From positions 62,001 to 126,000 of the forward strand of contig JADDOH010024928.1 in the NCBI GenBank assembly GCA_016648135.1: 64,000 nt of DNA, given 5' to 3'. Made by a program: the position numbers and the translations under genes. This stretch comes from Agrypnia vestita. Lineage: Eukaryota; Arthropoda; Insecta; Trichoptera; Phryganeidae. Each line of letters opens with the position of its first letter. Positions within the stretch are counted from its first letter, which is position 1. Under the pieces are notes generated by a model that was not told the DNA's origin, searched no databases, and saw only the letters and a list, made by a program, of their open reading frames with translations. Shown one piece after another: positions 32,456 through 42,915 of the stretch.

Positions 32456-33171
32456 GCGCTTGTTCAGACACAGCGGGAACCGTTCAGTTTCAGAATCGCG
32501 TCTCAAAACACGCGATTTGTGTCATCTGTTCACACAGCCGCGGTTAATAAGCGATTTGTGCGCGCGAAAATAAACGTCAGTTTGACAGTTCTGGTGCCGT
32601 TCTCCATCTTTGAATATCAGAGATATATTCGCTCATTACTTTGTTAACGACGGCCGTGTTCCATGGCAAGACACATAAATATCATTCTGTTAGTTCATTT
32701 TTGGTGAATAAATACCTACTTCTCTAAAATACTCTTTTTTTCCACCATTTCCAAATATCTCCACCAACTCCTGCCAAGCTGGGTTCTTGGCATATTTGAG
32801 TAATCCTCACACTATTACAGGTCTTTTCTCCCATATTACAGGTCTTTTCTCCACTTCATCAATAAAAAATTCAGTGTCAAAGCGATCCATAACCATAGAA
32901 AAGAGAATATAATCCACGCGTGCTCCTGTTGTGACATGGAACCGTGCGGTGCCCGCAACGCGACTGAACGCTCTCGTAAGGCCCCATAGTAATAGGATCG
33001 TGCGGGCGCCGTGCGGGTCTATTTTCTAGCGGTTGGGTTGCGGGCACCGCGGCGGTTGACTAACCGCACGGTTGTGTCTGAACGATCACATACAAACCTA
33101 GGTAAATGAGACCCGCACGGATCTCATGCGATTCTGAAACGGCACGGTTCCCGCTGTGTCTGAACAAGCGC
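32456..33171. mobile_element. Harbinger-like MITE, 716 bp, TAA target site
   Basis: Terminal inverted repeats GCGCTTGTTCAGACACAGCG.. extend about 45 bases with few mismatches ('ggaaccgt-c-gtttcagaat' at both ends). TAA flanks each side (32453-32455 and 33172-33174). Inside, pieces of the TIR ('ccgcacggttgtgtctgaac', 'gtgcggtgcccgcaacgcg') recur in both orientations. There is no ORF. The TIR start and TAA target fit PIF/Harbinger. Confidence 0.8.
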
Positions 33172-33584
33172 TAATCGTTGATGTACGTACAATTGAAAAG
33201 GAGTCTAAAGATATACCAACACATTATATAAGCACATACTTACATACGATAGAAAAATAAATATTACTTCCTAGAACAAAACATAAACGTATGGAGTCAT
33301 CTATTTGCAAGCATTCCATAGGTCAAATAATTTCCTTTATTTAACACCAAGACTTCATTACATATAAGCATAGATCCAATTTTCCAAAGCCATCAAATAC
33401 AAATTAGGTACCTATTTAAAAATACAATAGGTATTATTTAAAGTGTAGAAATATTAAATATACAATATTTAACATTCGAGTTGCTTTAAGGCGAAATACA
33501 TCGATATTCATATTTACCTACTTACGTCAATTTTATTTTTTCTGCGAGTAAGTATAGGTGCATACCTACATATTTTTGACTTTT
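33172..33584. other. AT-rich, nothing recognised
   Basis: Contains several 'taggtacctat'-type words, common in lepidopteran DNA. There is no gene. Confidence 0.5.
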
Positions 33585-33649
33585 AATTTCTAGGTTAGAA
33601 TATAAATAATTGGCAATGTGTCATTTATTTATATTCTAACCTAGAAATT
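33585..33649. repeat. Perfect 25-bp hairpin
   Basis: The arms at 33585-33609 and 33625-33649 (aatttctaggttagaata... and its exact complement) enclose a 15-base loop. There is no mismatch in 25 pairs. Confidence 0.85.
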
Positions 33650-33749
33650 AATTTGAATGCATACACGGCGACGTATTATCTACATTATGATTACCTACTT
33701 CAAGAACGCAGTACCTATGCCGTGCGTGGTTTTGTCATTACCAGTTTAA

Positions 33750-34130
33750 AAATAACCAAATCATATGAAAAGCAGCAAGCAATGAGAGATGTAAATCTAA
33801 TGCTAATCGCAAATACTAATAGCCGCGCAGTGGCCACTATTGGCCGAGCAGCTGCCGGTACAGTGAAATATTGGCTGTAGCAAATCGCACTCACAAACAT
33901 CAGTGCGGCGGCAAGCACAACCGACTGCCAATTGCACACACCAATTGCCGCATAGCGAGCACGAATGGCCGCGCAGCTGCCACATACGGCCACGCAGCCG
34001 CCATTAAGGTCTGCCACATACGTCCACAGTGCGTTGCGGCAAGCAATCAACGACAACCGATTCTTTAACTGATAGCACACGTGATGATTAGTGTAGTAGT
34101 TCGAGATTCTCAACAGATGTCACCGATGAA
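33750..34130. repeat. GC-rich degenerate repeat block
   Basis: The words gccgcgcag-tg-cca, ggccgagcagctgcc, ggccgcgcagctgccacata and ggccacgcagccgcc recur every 20-60 bases. Both strands stay open (up to 132 codons), as expected from composition rather than selection. It may be the body of an unrecognised transposon. Confidence 0.5.
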
Positions 34131-34530
34131 CAGGGTTCACAAATAATTAACATAATCAAATAATTAACACCTACATCACATTAAAAAATATATATAATAA
34201 AATAAAAAAAAGCTCGTTAACATTTTTTATCATTCCATTATTATCAAATACCTAATTTAGTTTTAATAATACCTAATTCATTTCGAACGAGAACCAAACT
34301 AATTTCAACAGACGAAAATAATGGTGAAAAACCCTGCTTAATTATTGCCATCTAGACGCTAGGCACAAAAGCTTTTTTAGTAACATGAGTAACCTGCGAT
34401 TTGAATAATCGAGTGATATGTCGGCATGAGTGGTACCTGCAGTTATTTTTACGGTAGGCTGTTGGCCACCCTGCGACAGTGTCCCTCAGCAGCTGTTCGG
34501 GAGGTGTTTGGGAAATTTGCATTCCTCTCA

Positions 34531-34668
34531 GTATTGACATAAGGACAATAAAAACGTTAGTGATATTATAGCAAAAGTGTGTGAGCACTTGGCAAAGTGA
34601 AGTTTACACTGTGTGTTGTGTGTCAGTGAATTATTATTTTCCCGGAATTTGTTTTGCTAATTTCTATG
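34531..34668 (+). promoter_or_regulatory. Possible untranslated first exon
   Basis: An Inr-like ctcagtatt (34529) and a leader without long ORF end at a strong donor, tttctat|gtaagtacc (about 34668). No downstream exon on this strand was identified, so this is a candidate only. Confidence 0.25.
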
Positions 34669-35655
34669 TAAGTACCCAGCCTTTCCATATTAGGGACGCA
34701 AGGTTTCTTTCTGAATCAATGCAACACGTTACCCAATTCTAACGGCAAATGTTTACATTTTATGCATTTTACAGATTAAGAAAAACGGTATTTTAAATCA
34801 CAAGCTTTCATTTGTTTTTCATTCTTTTCTGACAATTTTAAGTCCCGTACTTATAATAAATACCTTTCACCGTTACGCGAGTGTTACACAAATATGAAAA
34901 GTATATTAAATTATGGTATATTAAATTATGCGGTCATTTGTGTAACTATAAATATGCGGAATATAAATTGTATTCATATATAATATTGTTATTTCGGAGT
35001 GCCCTTCATTGTGATAATATAACACAAAATATTAATAATCTCGTTTTGACATTTCATCTCGACGACTAGATACTCTATTGTGTTTTAATTAGCTGTCAGG
35101 TATGTAAATATATATCACTTCATATTTGTTATTTTGCATGCATTTTTTATTAAACAATGACCCTTTAACAAATGCAAAAGACAATACAAAAGTAATCATT
35201 GAATACCTAATTATGCAAAAAGTATCACGGTATAACTGCATGATTTAAAAGTAATGGTGAGAATACAAGTGTTTGTTTTTCTGATTTTTTACATAAAAAG
35301 TATATGAATTCTTTGAAAAATCATTACTAACCATAAAGTATCCGGCATAAACAGTGTTATTGATGATGAAGGTTGCTTTGGTAACACTATTGATAGCAAA
35401 TAAATAAATAGTTGTTTAAGATATTTAACTGCTACTTAGCAGTGAAACTAATATTACTTTTCATTTTAAAATTCAAATATTATTTTTGATAAATAAATTC
35501 AATTAAATGTTTGTTTACATTTAATTGAATGGTTAATAATAATAAAAATTTAAGATTCTTTTTATGAAAAACTCACAAAATATCATCTCCCTGCAAAAAT
35601 TGAACTCTAATTAATTAATTTTTAAATTACTTTATACATATTAATTTGGATATAA
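34669..35655. other. AT-rich flank
   Basis: No recognised gene. On the minus strand it would be the 3' flank of the gene that ends at 35656. An attaaa variant on that strand near 35520 could serve as its poly(A) signal. Confidence 0.35.
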
Positions 35656-37293
35656 TTACTTCTTATTACTTTTTGACCATTTTGGCCACGACCAACCACA
35701 TAACTTCCTTCGTGGCATCTCTGTCTTGAGCCGTGCCCACCAACCAGTTGAAGATTTACAGCGATATTGTATATTTTCATTATATAATATTGCTTCCTCA
35801 TCTGTTGTAAGGCTGAGTGATATTTATTATTTTAAAGGATTCTTGAGTACTCTTGAATGTTATATGTTGAAAGTATGGTAGATAAACAAATTACAATTGT
35901 TTTTATTGTGGAAGTTAAAGCTAATCACTTATCTTTCCGCATTTATAGATCTTCCTGAACAGTTTATGTAACTGATAATTGAATTCATTAAGTTATTTAT
36001 ATTTTTATGTGCTACAGCGATGGTTGCATGCCCACTGCATAATATGAAGACTCGTATGATTTTATAAAATGCAAATTATATTCACTTTTTTACATCTAAG
36101 AGTCGTCAGTTTGTTTTTATATGTCTTTCATTATAACGATTTACATCTTTCACCTTGCTAAAGGTTTAATTTCTTATGTTTTAATGATAACAATATCGTT
36201 ATGAATGTTTCATAACTTTTTTTATATTTTATGATTACGAGACAAGCAAAAGTGATAAAATGTTATGTTAAGTATTGTCTTATAGGCAATACTGTATTAT
36301 ACAGTCTTTAAAACCTTATTGCGACCCTTGCATTAATGCAGTTGTTGCATCATTTTAAGGATGTCAAAGTGTTCCTAATAATATTGCTAGTGATGTCACA
36401 ACGGAATAAACATTATCTGCAATATTATTACAACAAATGTGTTAACATTTTGTTCAGCAGTGTTTATGAATTGTTTATAAAGTCAATGAGACCCTATCGC
36501 CAAAAGATTAAGTAATAGGATACAGATTTTTATTGTTTTATGGCGTCAGAGCATGATTATTTCAATAATATTTTCAGGTCATTTTAGGTCAGTCATTTTA
36601 TTTATCATATTTTAGTATTATGACAAATAACAGAATATAAATAAGTGTGTCATAAGTGATATTAAATTATATAAATATATGCAGTAATTCTTATTCAAAC
36701 TAGTTAACAATACAAACAGTTAGTTTATTACTCTTCTCATTCCTTCTCTGTTCCTCAAGACAAAGGATCATGACCTTTGTGAATTCTTGTGGTCTTGACC
36801 AATCCTCCACATTTAATGTTACTTGAGAAGTTGCTCTTGCAAGTTTTAATAGTTTCCAGCATGCTTTCTGATGTTTTTCTTTGTAAAATAGATAACACAT
36901 TTCTTAGCATGTGAAGGTTTACAATTTTTTTTTATTGATCATATTATTGATCCGATAGTATTAAAGGGAAAGATTGTGTTTTGATTAATTGTCTTAATGG
37001 AATGTTCTCTGTTATTACTAGTATTGTGAATTAGTCATAGATAGGCGACTGTAATCAGAACCGTGGATTAAATGTGGAGCACTCATATTACTTGCGAGCA
37101 ATCTACAGATTTCATCCTGTAATACAATATGTATGATATTGTTTGTCTCTCTTTGTTATGAATATTTTGAGATAAGATAAAAATTACCACACAAAAATTT
37201 GCAGTGGTCCGCAGTTTTTTCCTCCGCTTCTAAATTGATCATGTTACCGACTGAACAATACGTCCCTAGCGTGTTATTTATATTACACGACAT
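35656..37293 (-). CDS. Unknown three-exon protein, 140 aa
   Basis: Exons on the minus strand are 37293-37188, 36902-36732 and 35801-35656 (stop TAA), with introns of 285 and 930 bp. The phases agree: exon 1 ends in G of a Glu codon (tgtg|gtaatt), exon 2 starts AA (ctaag|aa) and ends A of an Asn codon (aaga|gtaata), and exon 3 starts AT (acaacag|atgagg). The summed coding length is 423 = 141 codons. Exon 1 encodes MSCNINNTLGTYCSVGNMIN and on to DHCKFLC. Exon 2 reads EMCYLFYKEKHQKACWKLLK, LARATSQVTLNVEDWSRPQE, FTKVMILCLEEQRR. Exon 3 reads EEAILYNENIQYRCKSSTGW, WARLKTEMPRRKLCGWSWPK and WSKSNKK. CEMC followed by HQKAC could bind zinc. No signal peptide is seen and the C-terminus is basic. I do not recognise the family. 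Exon GC exceeds that of the flanks. Confidence 0.5.
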
Positions 37294-37386
37294 TTTCACA
37301 ATCTTGTGCAAAAATATTCTCATTATTCACATACACGTATCATTCGCATGTCATTTGATTGCACAAGCATTGAATTATTATTATTT

Positions 37387-37566
37387 TAAATAGAGATGCG
37401 AACACGCAATACGTGTCACATCAATATTCTTACTATTTTCAAAGTAAGCTAAGTGCTTGTGCTATGAGAATAGGACTAACTTGCTGGTCTGATTGACTGA
37501 GATTCGAACCAGGAACCTTTGGTTCACGAGGCGAGAGTCCTAACCACCTGACCAACAAGCTACTCT
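37387..37566 (-). mobile_element. tRNA-derived SINE family 1
   Basis: Minus-strand copy with the same altered head as the 14.5-kb copy ('ttggtcaggtggttaggact'). It lies just upstream of the 140-aa gene, starting about 95 bases before its ATG. Confidence 0.8.
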
Positions 37567-37929
37567 TGAGGTGTTGCTATCATTTTGCAATTTGTGTTGA
37601 TACTTGCGGAAGTGTGCACTGTGAAAATGTTTCGCATATCCTTTCTTCTGTCTTAAGATATTATAACTATTGTCTTTTATATGAAGTTTCTAAAGAATAT
37701 AGGGCATTTGGATCAATTTGACTAATAAAATTAGTAAATAATATTTGCTATCTATGTACACATTACTTATTATTCCCTGCTTCTATTCTTTTCTAGTTTA
37801 TTTTTATTTATAATATTATACTTAGTTACCTAATGATATATTATTAACTAATGATAAATTATAGAAATCTCACAGAGACGAATCTAATTTATATATGAGA
37901 AAATTGGATCGAAATATATTATACAATGG

Positions 37930-38273
37930 CTCAGGGATTACAAACTGTATGAGCTGGCTTAAGTGATAACACTACACAATGCAGCGTTCACAATTCCATC
38001 GTAAGAACATCCAAACATGATCAAATTTTTCAATGTTTAAATTTTAATAAATCACCCCTCTGGGGACAAATCCAGTAAATGTGTTGTTAGAACATACTTT
38101 TATAAAAAAATATTTTTTATAGATATTTAAATACTTTCTATAGAGAAGTTGTAGGACTCAAAAAGTTATATAAAAAAGTCATTGAAATGTTGAGGTTAAT
38201 ACACAAATTGATAAAATATATGACTAAACGTTACTAAAAATCTACGCTTGTAAAGCCGCGCGGGTAAGCTAGT
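37930..38273 (+). mobile_element. Helitron 3' end
   Basis: The end 'aagccgcgcgggtaagctagt' (CTAGT at 38269-38273) carries the short GC hairpin and CTAG(T) of insect Helitrons. About 300 bases upstream, 'gtatgagctggcttaagtga' is shared with the inverse orientation at 49.1 kb. The 5' TC end was not located, and there is no Rep/helicase. Confidence 0.45.
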
Positions 38274-38676
38274 ATTATGTTTATAAAGCGAGTAAAAGTG
38301 TTTTAGATATTATTTTTTGCGGTTTTACATTCAAATACAATTTTCAATTCTTAACCTTAATATTAATAATTTGGCCGTAAATGGTCAACATTTTTTCCTT
38401 CGTTATAATATTAATAAGTGCAACCTCGTGTTGTCGCTGTGGATTTATGTTACAATGTGTATAATAATGAAATGGCCAGTAGTAGTGCTCGTTCGTTTTA
38501 ATCATTCCATGTTCGAGCGTGAGAAACAATGTCCTATCTCAGTATTGTATCACCTAGGACAGGTATGTAGATGAGAATCTACAAAATGTTGTACCAATAT
38601 TGCTTAATAATTGTCGGCCGTGTTGTGTTATGAACCATAATCTAGCGAACGAATCGACGACACAGATAATCTATAA
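38274..38676. other. No recognised gene
   Basis: Between the Helitron end and the hAT-like element. An open frame at 38317-38574 has no family resemblance. Confidence 0.4.
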
Positions 38677-38825
38677 CAGCGGTCGCCAAAGCGGCGATCC
38701 GCGAGAAAATTTCTCAGCTCCTAATAATATTATACCTATTAAAATATCCTATAAGTGGTCCGCGGGAATTACAATTATAACTGGCTGTAACCCATCAAAA
38801 ATGACGGAATATAGAGGGATCTTCG

Positions 38826-39086
38826 GGAGCTATGAGGATAAAAGACAGGCTTGCGCTACCACACTTTAAGATATTTCCTCATAGAAATCTTCGACCTAGA
38901 TTAGCTCATTGGTTTATAATTTAGAAATAATTATAATTATATAATTAGACTTAGCTCAGGAGCTATGAGGATAAAAGACAGGCTTGCGCTACCACACATC
39001 AAGATATTTACTCATAGAAATCTTCGACCTAGATTAGCTCATTGGTTTATAATTTAGAAATAATTATAATTATATAATTAGACTTA
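38826..39086. repeat. 133-bp tandem duplication
   Basis: Units begin 'ggagctatgaggataaaaga' at 38826 and 38959. They are almost identical (ctttaagatatttcctc versus catcaagatatttactc). The second unit was split by the PLE at 39087 and its remainder resumes at 39351. Confidence 0.9.
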
Positions 39087-39128
39087 TAATTAATATAAAT
39101 TAACTTTGTTTAAACCACTTATTTATTG

Positions 39129-39172
39129 AAAAAAATCAACATGTTTCAAAGCCAATGGCTTCTTCATCAGGA
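39129..39172 (-). ncRNA. Hammerhead-like motif, left arm of the mini-PLE
   Basis: The minus strand reads CTGATGA (39170-39164), stem II around aagcc/ggctt, and GAAACATGTTGA. It is a mirror of the plus-strand motif at 39222. Stem I is only about 2 bp, so activity is doubtful. Confidence 0.45.
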
Positions 39173-39216
39173 AAACAAAAATAATATTAATTAAATAATA
39201 TTAAATATTATTTTTG

Positions 39217-39262
39217 TTTTCCTGATGAAGAAGCCATTGGCTTTGAAACATGTTGATTTTTT
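39217..39262 (+). ncRNA. Hammerhead-like motif, right arm of the mini-PLE
   Basis: CTGATGA (39222-39228), stem II AAGCC (39231-39235) / GGCTT (39239-39243), GAAA (39245-39248), minimal stem III ACATGT and predicted cleavage after T39254. Stem I pairs only C-G and T-A, so the core is intact but the fold is weak. Confidence 0.45.
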
Positions 39263-39659
39263 TCAATAAATAAGTGGTTTAAACAAAGTTAATTTATATT
39301 AATTATAATTATGTTACCACAAAATAAATTTGCTACATTTGAAGAAGAAGTAATTAGACTTAGCTCAGGATTAGTGGCCAATTTGCAATAAAGCACATCA
39401 ATAATAATGTAGTTTTAGATCGCTATAGCCCGCTATAGACAAACTATAGATAGCTAGATAAATTTTACTTTGTATAACTTTTATAATAAATTATGTTGTT
39501 CAATTAATCTGTATCAGTATAATTCTAAAGTCCATGTAAACCAGTCAAGTAATTTTCCTGTATAGCTCCTGGCATTCACACACGACTTGGCTCCAAAATA
39601 CGTGTGCTGAATCTGAACCGAACGTTGCCTTCCAATATATATAGTATATATTTATAGTA

Positions 39660-39830
39660 TCTTTTTGGCGGTCCGCGGAGAGGTGGCCGGTTCTGGTCTG
39701 CTAGCCCGGGGTTCAAGCCCCATCTCCGGTCGTTTTATTTGCTTTTTAGCCGTGAATTCGAACGAAATTACGGAGGTCACACGAAGTTCCGTACGGACGG
39801 ACAGACAACGAAATTATTATGTTTGATTTA
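39660..39830 (+). mobile_element. tRNA-like segment (possible third SINE family)
   Basis: 'gcggagaggtggccggttct' and 'cccggggttcaagccccatc' give a B-box/T-arm-like ggttcaagcc and acceptor-like ends (gcggaga / tctccgg). The spacing is too short for a functional tRNA. A body with 'gtacggacggacagacaacg' follows, and similar words occur at 40.43 and 41.0 kb. Confidence 0.4.
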
Positions 39831-40005
39831 ATGGTCCGTAAGATCCCGAAGTTTGGCGACCGCTGATCTGTAACACTCGCAGAAGGCGAGCTGCGCGGCC
39901 ACGGTCACTTTTTCCGTAAATTATATTTATATAATTAGAAATTATAATTTATCAAAAAAGGCAATGGTCCACCAAAGTAAAATACAAATTTATTATATAG
40001 GAATT

Positions 40006-40150
40006 ACAGTTGCCGGCAAACTTCTTGAAATTCTTTGGTGTAGTGGGGGAATGCGCAGAAGACGAAATTTGGGTCTCGTTGGTGGAATGGTAGATGCGCA
40101 AACTTCCCCCCACTACGCCGTAGAATTTCAAGATGTTTGCCGGCTACTGT
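40006..40150. mobile_element. 145-bp MITE with long inverted repeats
   Basis: ACAGTTGCCGGCAAACTTCT and its inverse (…agatgtttgccggctactgt) run about 50 bases into the element, so nearly all of it can fold back ('tagtggggg' / 'ccccccacta'). There is no ORF. The target duplication is not clear. Confidence 0.7.
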
Positions 40151-41348
40151 CAAAAGAGATGATTTTTTTTTATTGGCGTTTATAGCGTAGGTACATGTTC
40201 GACTATTATTTTTTGTAATAATTTTGAAAAAAGTAGCCGCGTCATGTCTATTTTCGTGGAGCTCCTCCTCCGTGACTTACATGCATGCATGACGTGCGGT
40301 GTATTGTTACTCGCGTGTTTTTACACAGTAATACTTACAGTACAGAATGTACCTAAATTGCCAATAGGAATTTGTCACATGAATCAACACTAGCTGCTAG
40401 TTGTTGTAATGTAATGCGAGTGACGGACAGACAGACGGACAATTTTTAACTCGCATCGTGTACCAGCATATATTGTATTTAATAAAATATTTTTTTTTAT
40501 AATTTGTTGATTTTATTTTATAAATTTACATTATTTAAATAAGTAATCCTATGCATGCGTAAACAAGATAAATTCTATTTGAAGGTCGTTTTCGCTACAG
40601 AAGGCCGATGATTATTATTTAAAAATTCACACATTTAGATGGTTTTTCTGGTAGGTAGGTAGTTACACCGAGATACATGTTTTAATAATGTCTACATTCA
40701 TTTTACAGCTGTAAAATAACTATTTATCAATATTAACTACTATAGTTTTATATTTCAAAACCTTTAGTCTCTTTCTTAATCTTGCTTTTAAAACCTTGCA
40801 GTAATTTGAAGCAGAATTTCTCTGCATTATTGTATTTTATTAAAGCGAATAAATTTATGATACATAAGACTAGCCGTACACCCGTGAAAAATCACGGAAA
40901 ATAATAATAACGACTTGCATTGCGTGACCGCGCAACATATGGCGCGCGCTGAATGCATGTCACCCTCTAAAATTTTACTTACAGCAATTTACGGACTTAC
41001 GACAGACAACCGGACGGACAGACAGGCAGCGAAATTATTTTCTTTGATGATTCGATATGAATTTCATTAATGTTAATCTTAACATTTTACAGAAGAGAAA
41101 TAAATATATAATAAATATTGAATAATAAATAATAAATAAATATTGAAAAAAAAATACAAATATGAAAGTAGTTTATCTACATAACTATTGATATTAGAAT
41201 ATTGATGAAGTGACATTTTCGACTCATAATTTATGAATCTACTACCTGTAGAGTAGGTATTGTGGTCTAGTTCTGTTTCATCCTGTACATTATTTTCATT
41301 AAATATTTATTATTCTATTCTGTTTCGAATATACCATTTTGTACTAAT
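40151..41348. other. No recognised gene
   Basis: AT-rich. Includes words like 'gacggacagacagacggaca' (about 40430) and 'cggacggacagacaggcagc' (about 41010) from an unplaced repeat family, and a MITE arm fragment at about 41165-41250. Confidence 0.45.
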
Positions 41349-41951
41349 ACTTCCTTCCTTCCTGGGTTTCAATCCGTGGGATTGGTTTGTAGCAAAGCAC
41401 ATATCCTTCTCCATTCTGCTCGGTCTCCGGCGATTCTCTTCAGCTCTGTGTAGGAGGCACAATTCGTATCTTGGCACACTTGCTCAGGAAATTCGTGACG
41501 AGGGCGCCCTCTGGCAATCTTTCCCTCTACCATTCCCTCCAGTATAGTTTTGAGCAGATTATCATGGCGTAAAATATTCCCCATCCATTTTGCACGCCTT
41601 TTCGTGATGGTGTTCATCGTGTGCCTGGTTTCATCGATCCTGCTGAGAACCTCTTCATTCGTAATGTGGTCTCTCCAGGAAATTCCTAGGGCACCTCTAT
41701 AGGTCCACATCTCGAAGGCTTCTAATCGGTTTTTTTCTCTGTCGCCAATGCACCATGTCTCACATCCATACAGCAAAATACTCCACACATAAGTTTTTAT
41801 TCATTGCTTACGGAGTTTTGGATTTATATTATTGGATTCGAAAAACTTTGATTTTTTGTTAAACGCAAGTTTTGCTTGGTGGATGCGACTGTCAACCTCT
41901 CTTTTTGTACGGCCATCCCATGTGATTTTACTCCCAAGATAGACAAACTCT
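41349..41951 (-). pseudogene. LINE (RTE-like) RT C-terminal fragment, copy 2
   Basis: An open minus frame (41788-41369) reads LLYGCETWCIGDREKNRLEA, FEMWTYRGALGISWRDHITN, KRRAKWMGNILRHDNLLKTI, GKIARGRPRHEFPEQVCQDT and a DRAEWRRICALLQ tail. This is the least damaged RT C-terminus in the window. The RT catalytic core is absent. A continuing frame at 41942-41830 has the 'tDskIthlGV' type (ILGVKSHGMAVQKERL). The GGAA tail is at the 3' end. Confidence 0.85.
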
Positions 41952-41957
41952 TATTAA

Positions 41958-42007
41958 ATATACAAATTACATTATTAGTACTAATACTAATAATGTAATT
42001 TGTATAT
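41958..42007. repeat. Perfect 23-bp hairpin at the LINE 5' border
   Basis: The arms at 41958-41980 and 41985-42007 (atatacaaattacattatta... and its exact complement) have a 4-base loop, ctaa. It begins 6 bases after LINE homology ends. Confidence 0.85.
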
Positions 42008-42062
42008 GGCGGATCAGGTATTACGCACTCTACCTGGTTACGCAGAAATAAACTCAAACTCA

Positions 42063-42440
42063 CCTACATACTTACCATCACGAGATGGAAAAGGGACATA
42101 GCGCCACACAAGTGACCTGATTCCTCATTCATGAGGCGAGACTTGCATGTAAGCTCGACTGCATCTTCGCATGCAAGCTCGACTCTTTTTGAGGCTTCTA
42201 ACGGAACCATCTTCCAGTATCTGGTAAATCTGCTTGCGCCACGTCTTTTGCGGACGTCCTCTCTTTCTGGTGCCGTCAACATTAGCGTTATACGTCTTTC
42301 TTACAAATCTTTCCTTATTCATTTGCTCAACATGCCCAAACCATCTGGGCGATCCTTTTTTAAGTCTATTAATTAATTACGTAATTACGCTAAGATCAGC
42401 TTTACACTAATTCCTAATGTCTTCATTCTTTATTCTTTAA
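42063..42440 (-). pseudogene. LINE 3' end ('ggtaggcagag' family), C-terminal RT
   Basis: The minus frame gives MNKERFVRKTYNANVDGTRK, RGRPQKTWRKQIYQILEDGS. It is homologous to 6170-6396 and 59203-59515. The usual 'cgtttccacgtggggg' block is replaced by 'cgagatggaaaaggg' here. Confidence 0.75.
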
Positions 42441-42755
42441 TAAATTCAAACTTGTTCCTCTTTATTTAGTAGTATAAAAGCAAAGGCAGCAATATAAAAA
42501 AAAATTAAAAAATTGTCGAATGCAGTCACCGAAAATCACTAATTTTATATATCTATCGCTTTCAAAATCATGTTTCCTATAAAATCTAGAATTCAGTACA
42601 CTATGAATTAGCAATCCTCGATGAAAATTTCATTTTGTCTTTTCTGATATTGCTGCCTTTGCTTTTACACCCATTATCATGCCACGTCAGCTTCAAATTG
42701 CTACAATTGCCAATTTTCGGATGAGTGATGACACAAATTATTTTAAAAACTTCAA
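42441..42755. other. No recognised gene
   Basis: AT-rich filler between two LINE ends. Confidence 0.4.
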
Positions 42756-42915
42756 GCTATAAGTTAAAGCGCCAAAATTAAGATGGAGCGACAACGTCCT
42801 CAAAGACATTTCTGCCTTGGAGCTTCTGAACCGGAGAGAGCAGGCACCAAACCGAGATGAGTGGAAGAAGACTCTTGAGGAGGCCAAGACCCACGAGAGG
42901 TTGTAGAGCCAACAG
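42756..42915 (+). pseudogene. LINE RT C-terminus
   Basis: The plus frame gives RWSDNVLKDISALELLNREQ, APNRDEWKKTLEEAKTHERL and stop, then 'gagccaacagtgatgatgat' as the 3' tail. It is related to 58455-58660. Confidence 0.7.

Larger units (their letters stand above)
39087..39350. mobile_element. Palindromic mini Penelope-like element, 12-bp target duplication
   Basis: Two Penelope-type tails face outward: a minus-strand copy on the left and a plus-strand copy on the right, joined in the AT core at about 39185-39210. TAATTAGACTTA occurs immediately before (39075-39086) and after (39351-39362). The right end reads 'gttaccacaaaataaatttg' then gaagaagaag, matching the inverted left end of the 57.1-kb element. 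There is no coding sequence. Inverted terminal copies are a known habit of PLEs. Confidence 0.8.
38677..39865. mobile_element. Non-autonomous hAT-like element, 1189 bp, with 8-bp target duplication
   Basis: The termini CAGCGGTCGCCAAA(G) and its inverse ...tttggcgaccgctg are perfect for 14 bases, and 'gcggcgatc'/'gatcccgaa' continue the match. Flanks are atctataa (38669-38676) and atctgtaa (39866-39873), an 8-bp duplication with one change. The interior holds a 133-bp tandem duplication, a palindromic Penelope insertion and a tRNA-like segment. There is no transposase. Confidence 0.75.

Noticed and set aside
33715..34113. 132-codon minus-strand ORF, with open frames on both strands
   Set aside because: Both strands are open because of the gcc/gca-rich repeat block. 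The peptide is Ala/Cys-rich without a recognisable fold.
38826..39086. CRISPR-like direct repeats
   Set aside because: There are only two 133-bp copies without spacers, in an arthropod genome.
39660..39735. Possible tRNA gene (ggggttcaagcccc)
   Set aside because: The D-arm is missing and the spacing is too short. It is followed by a repeat body, so it is better seen as SINE-like.
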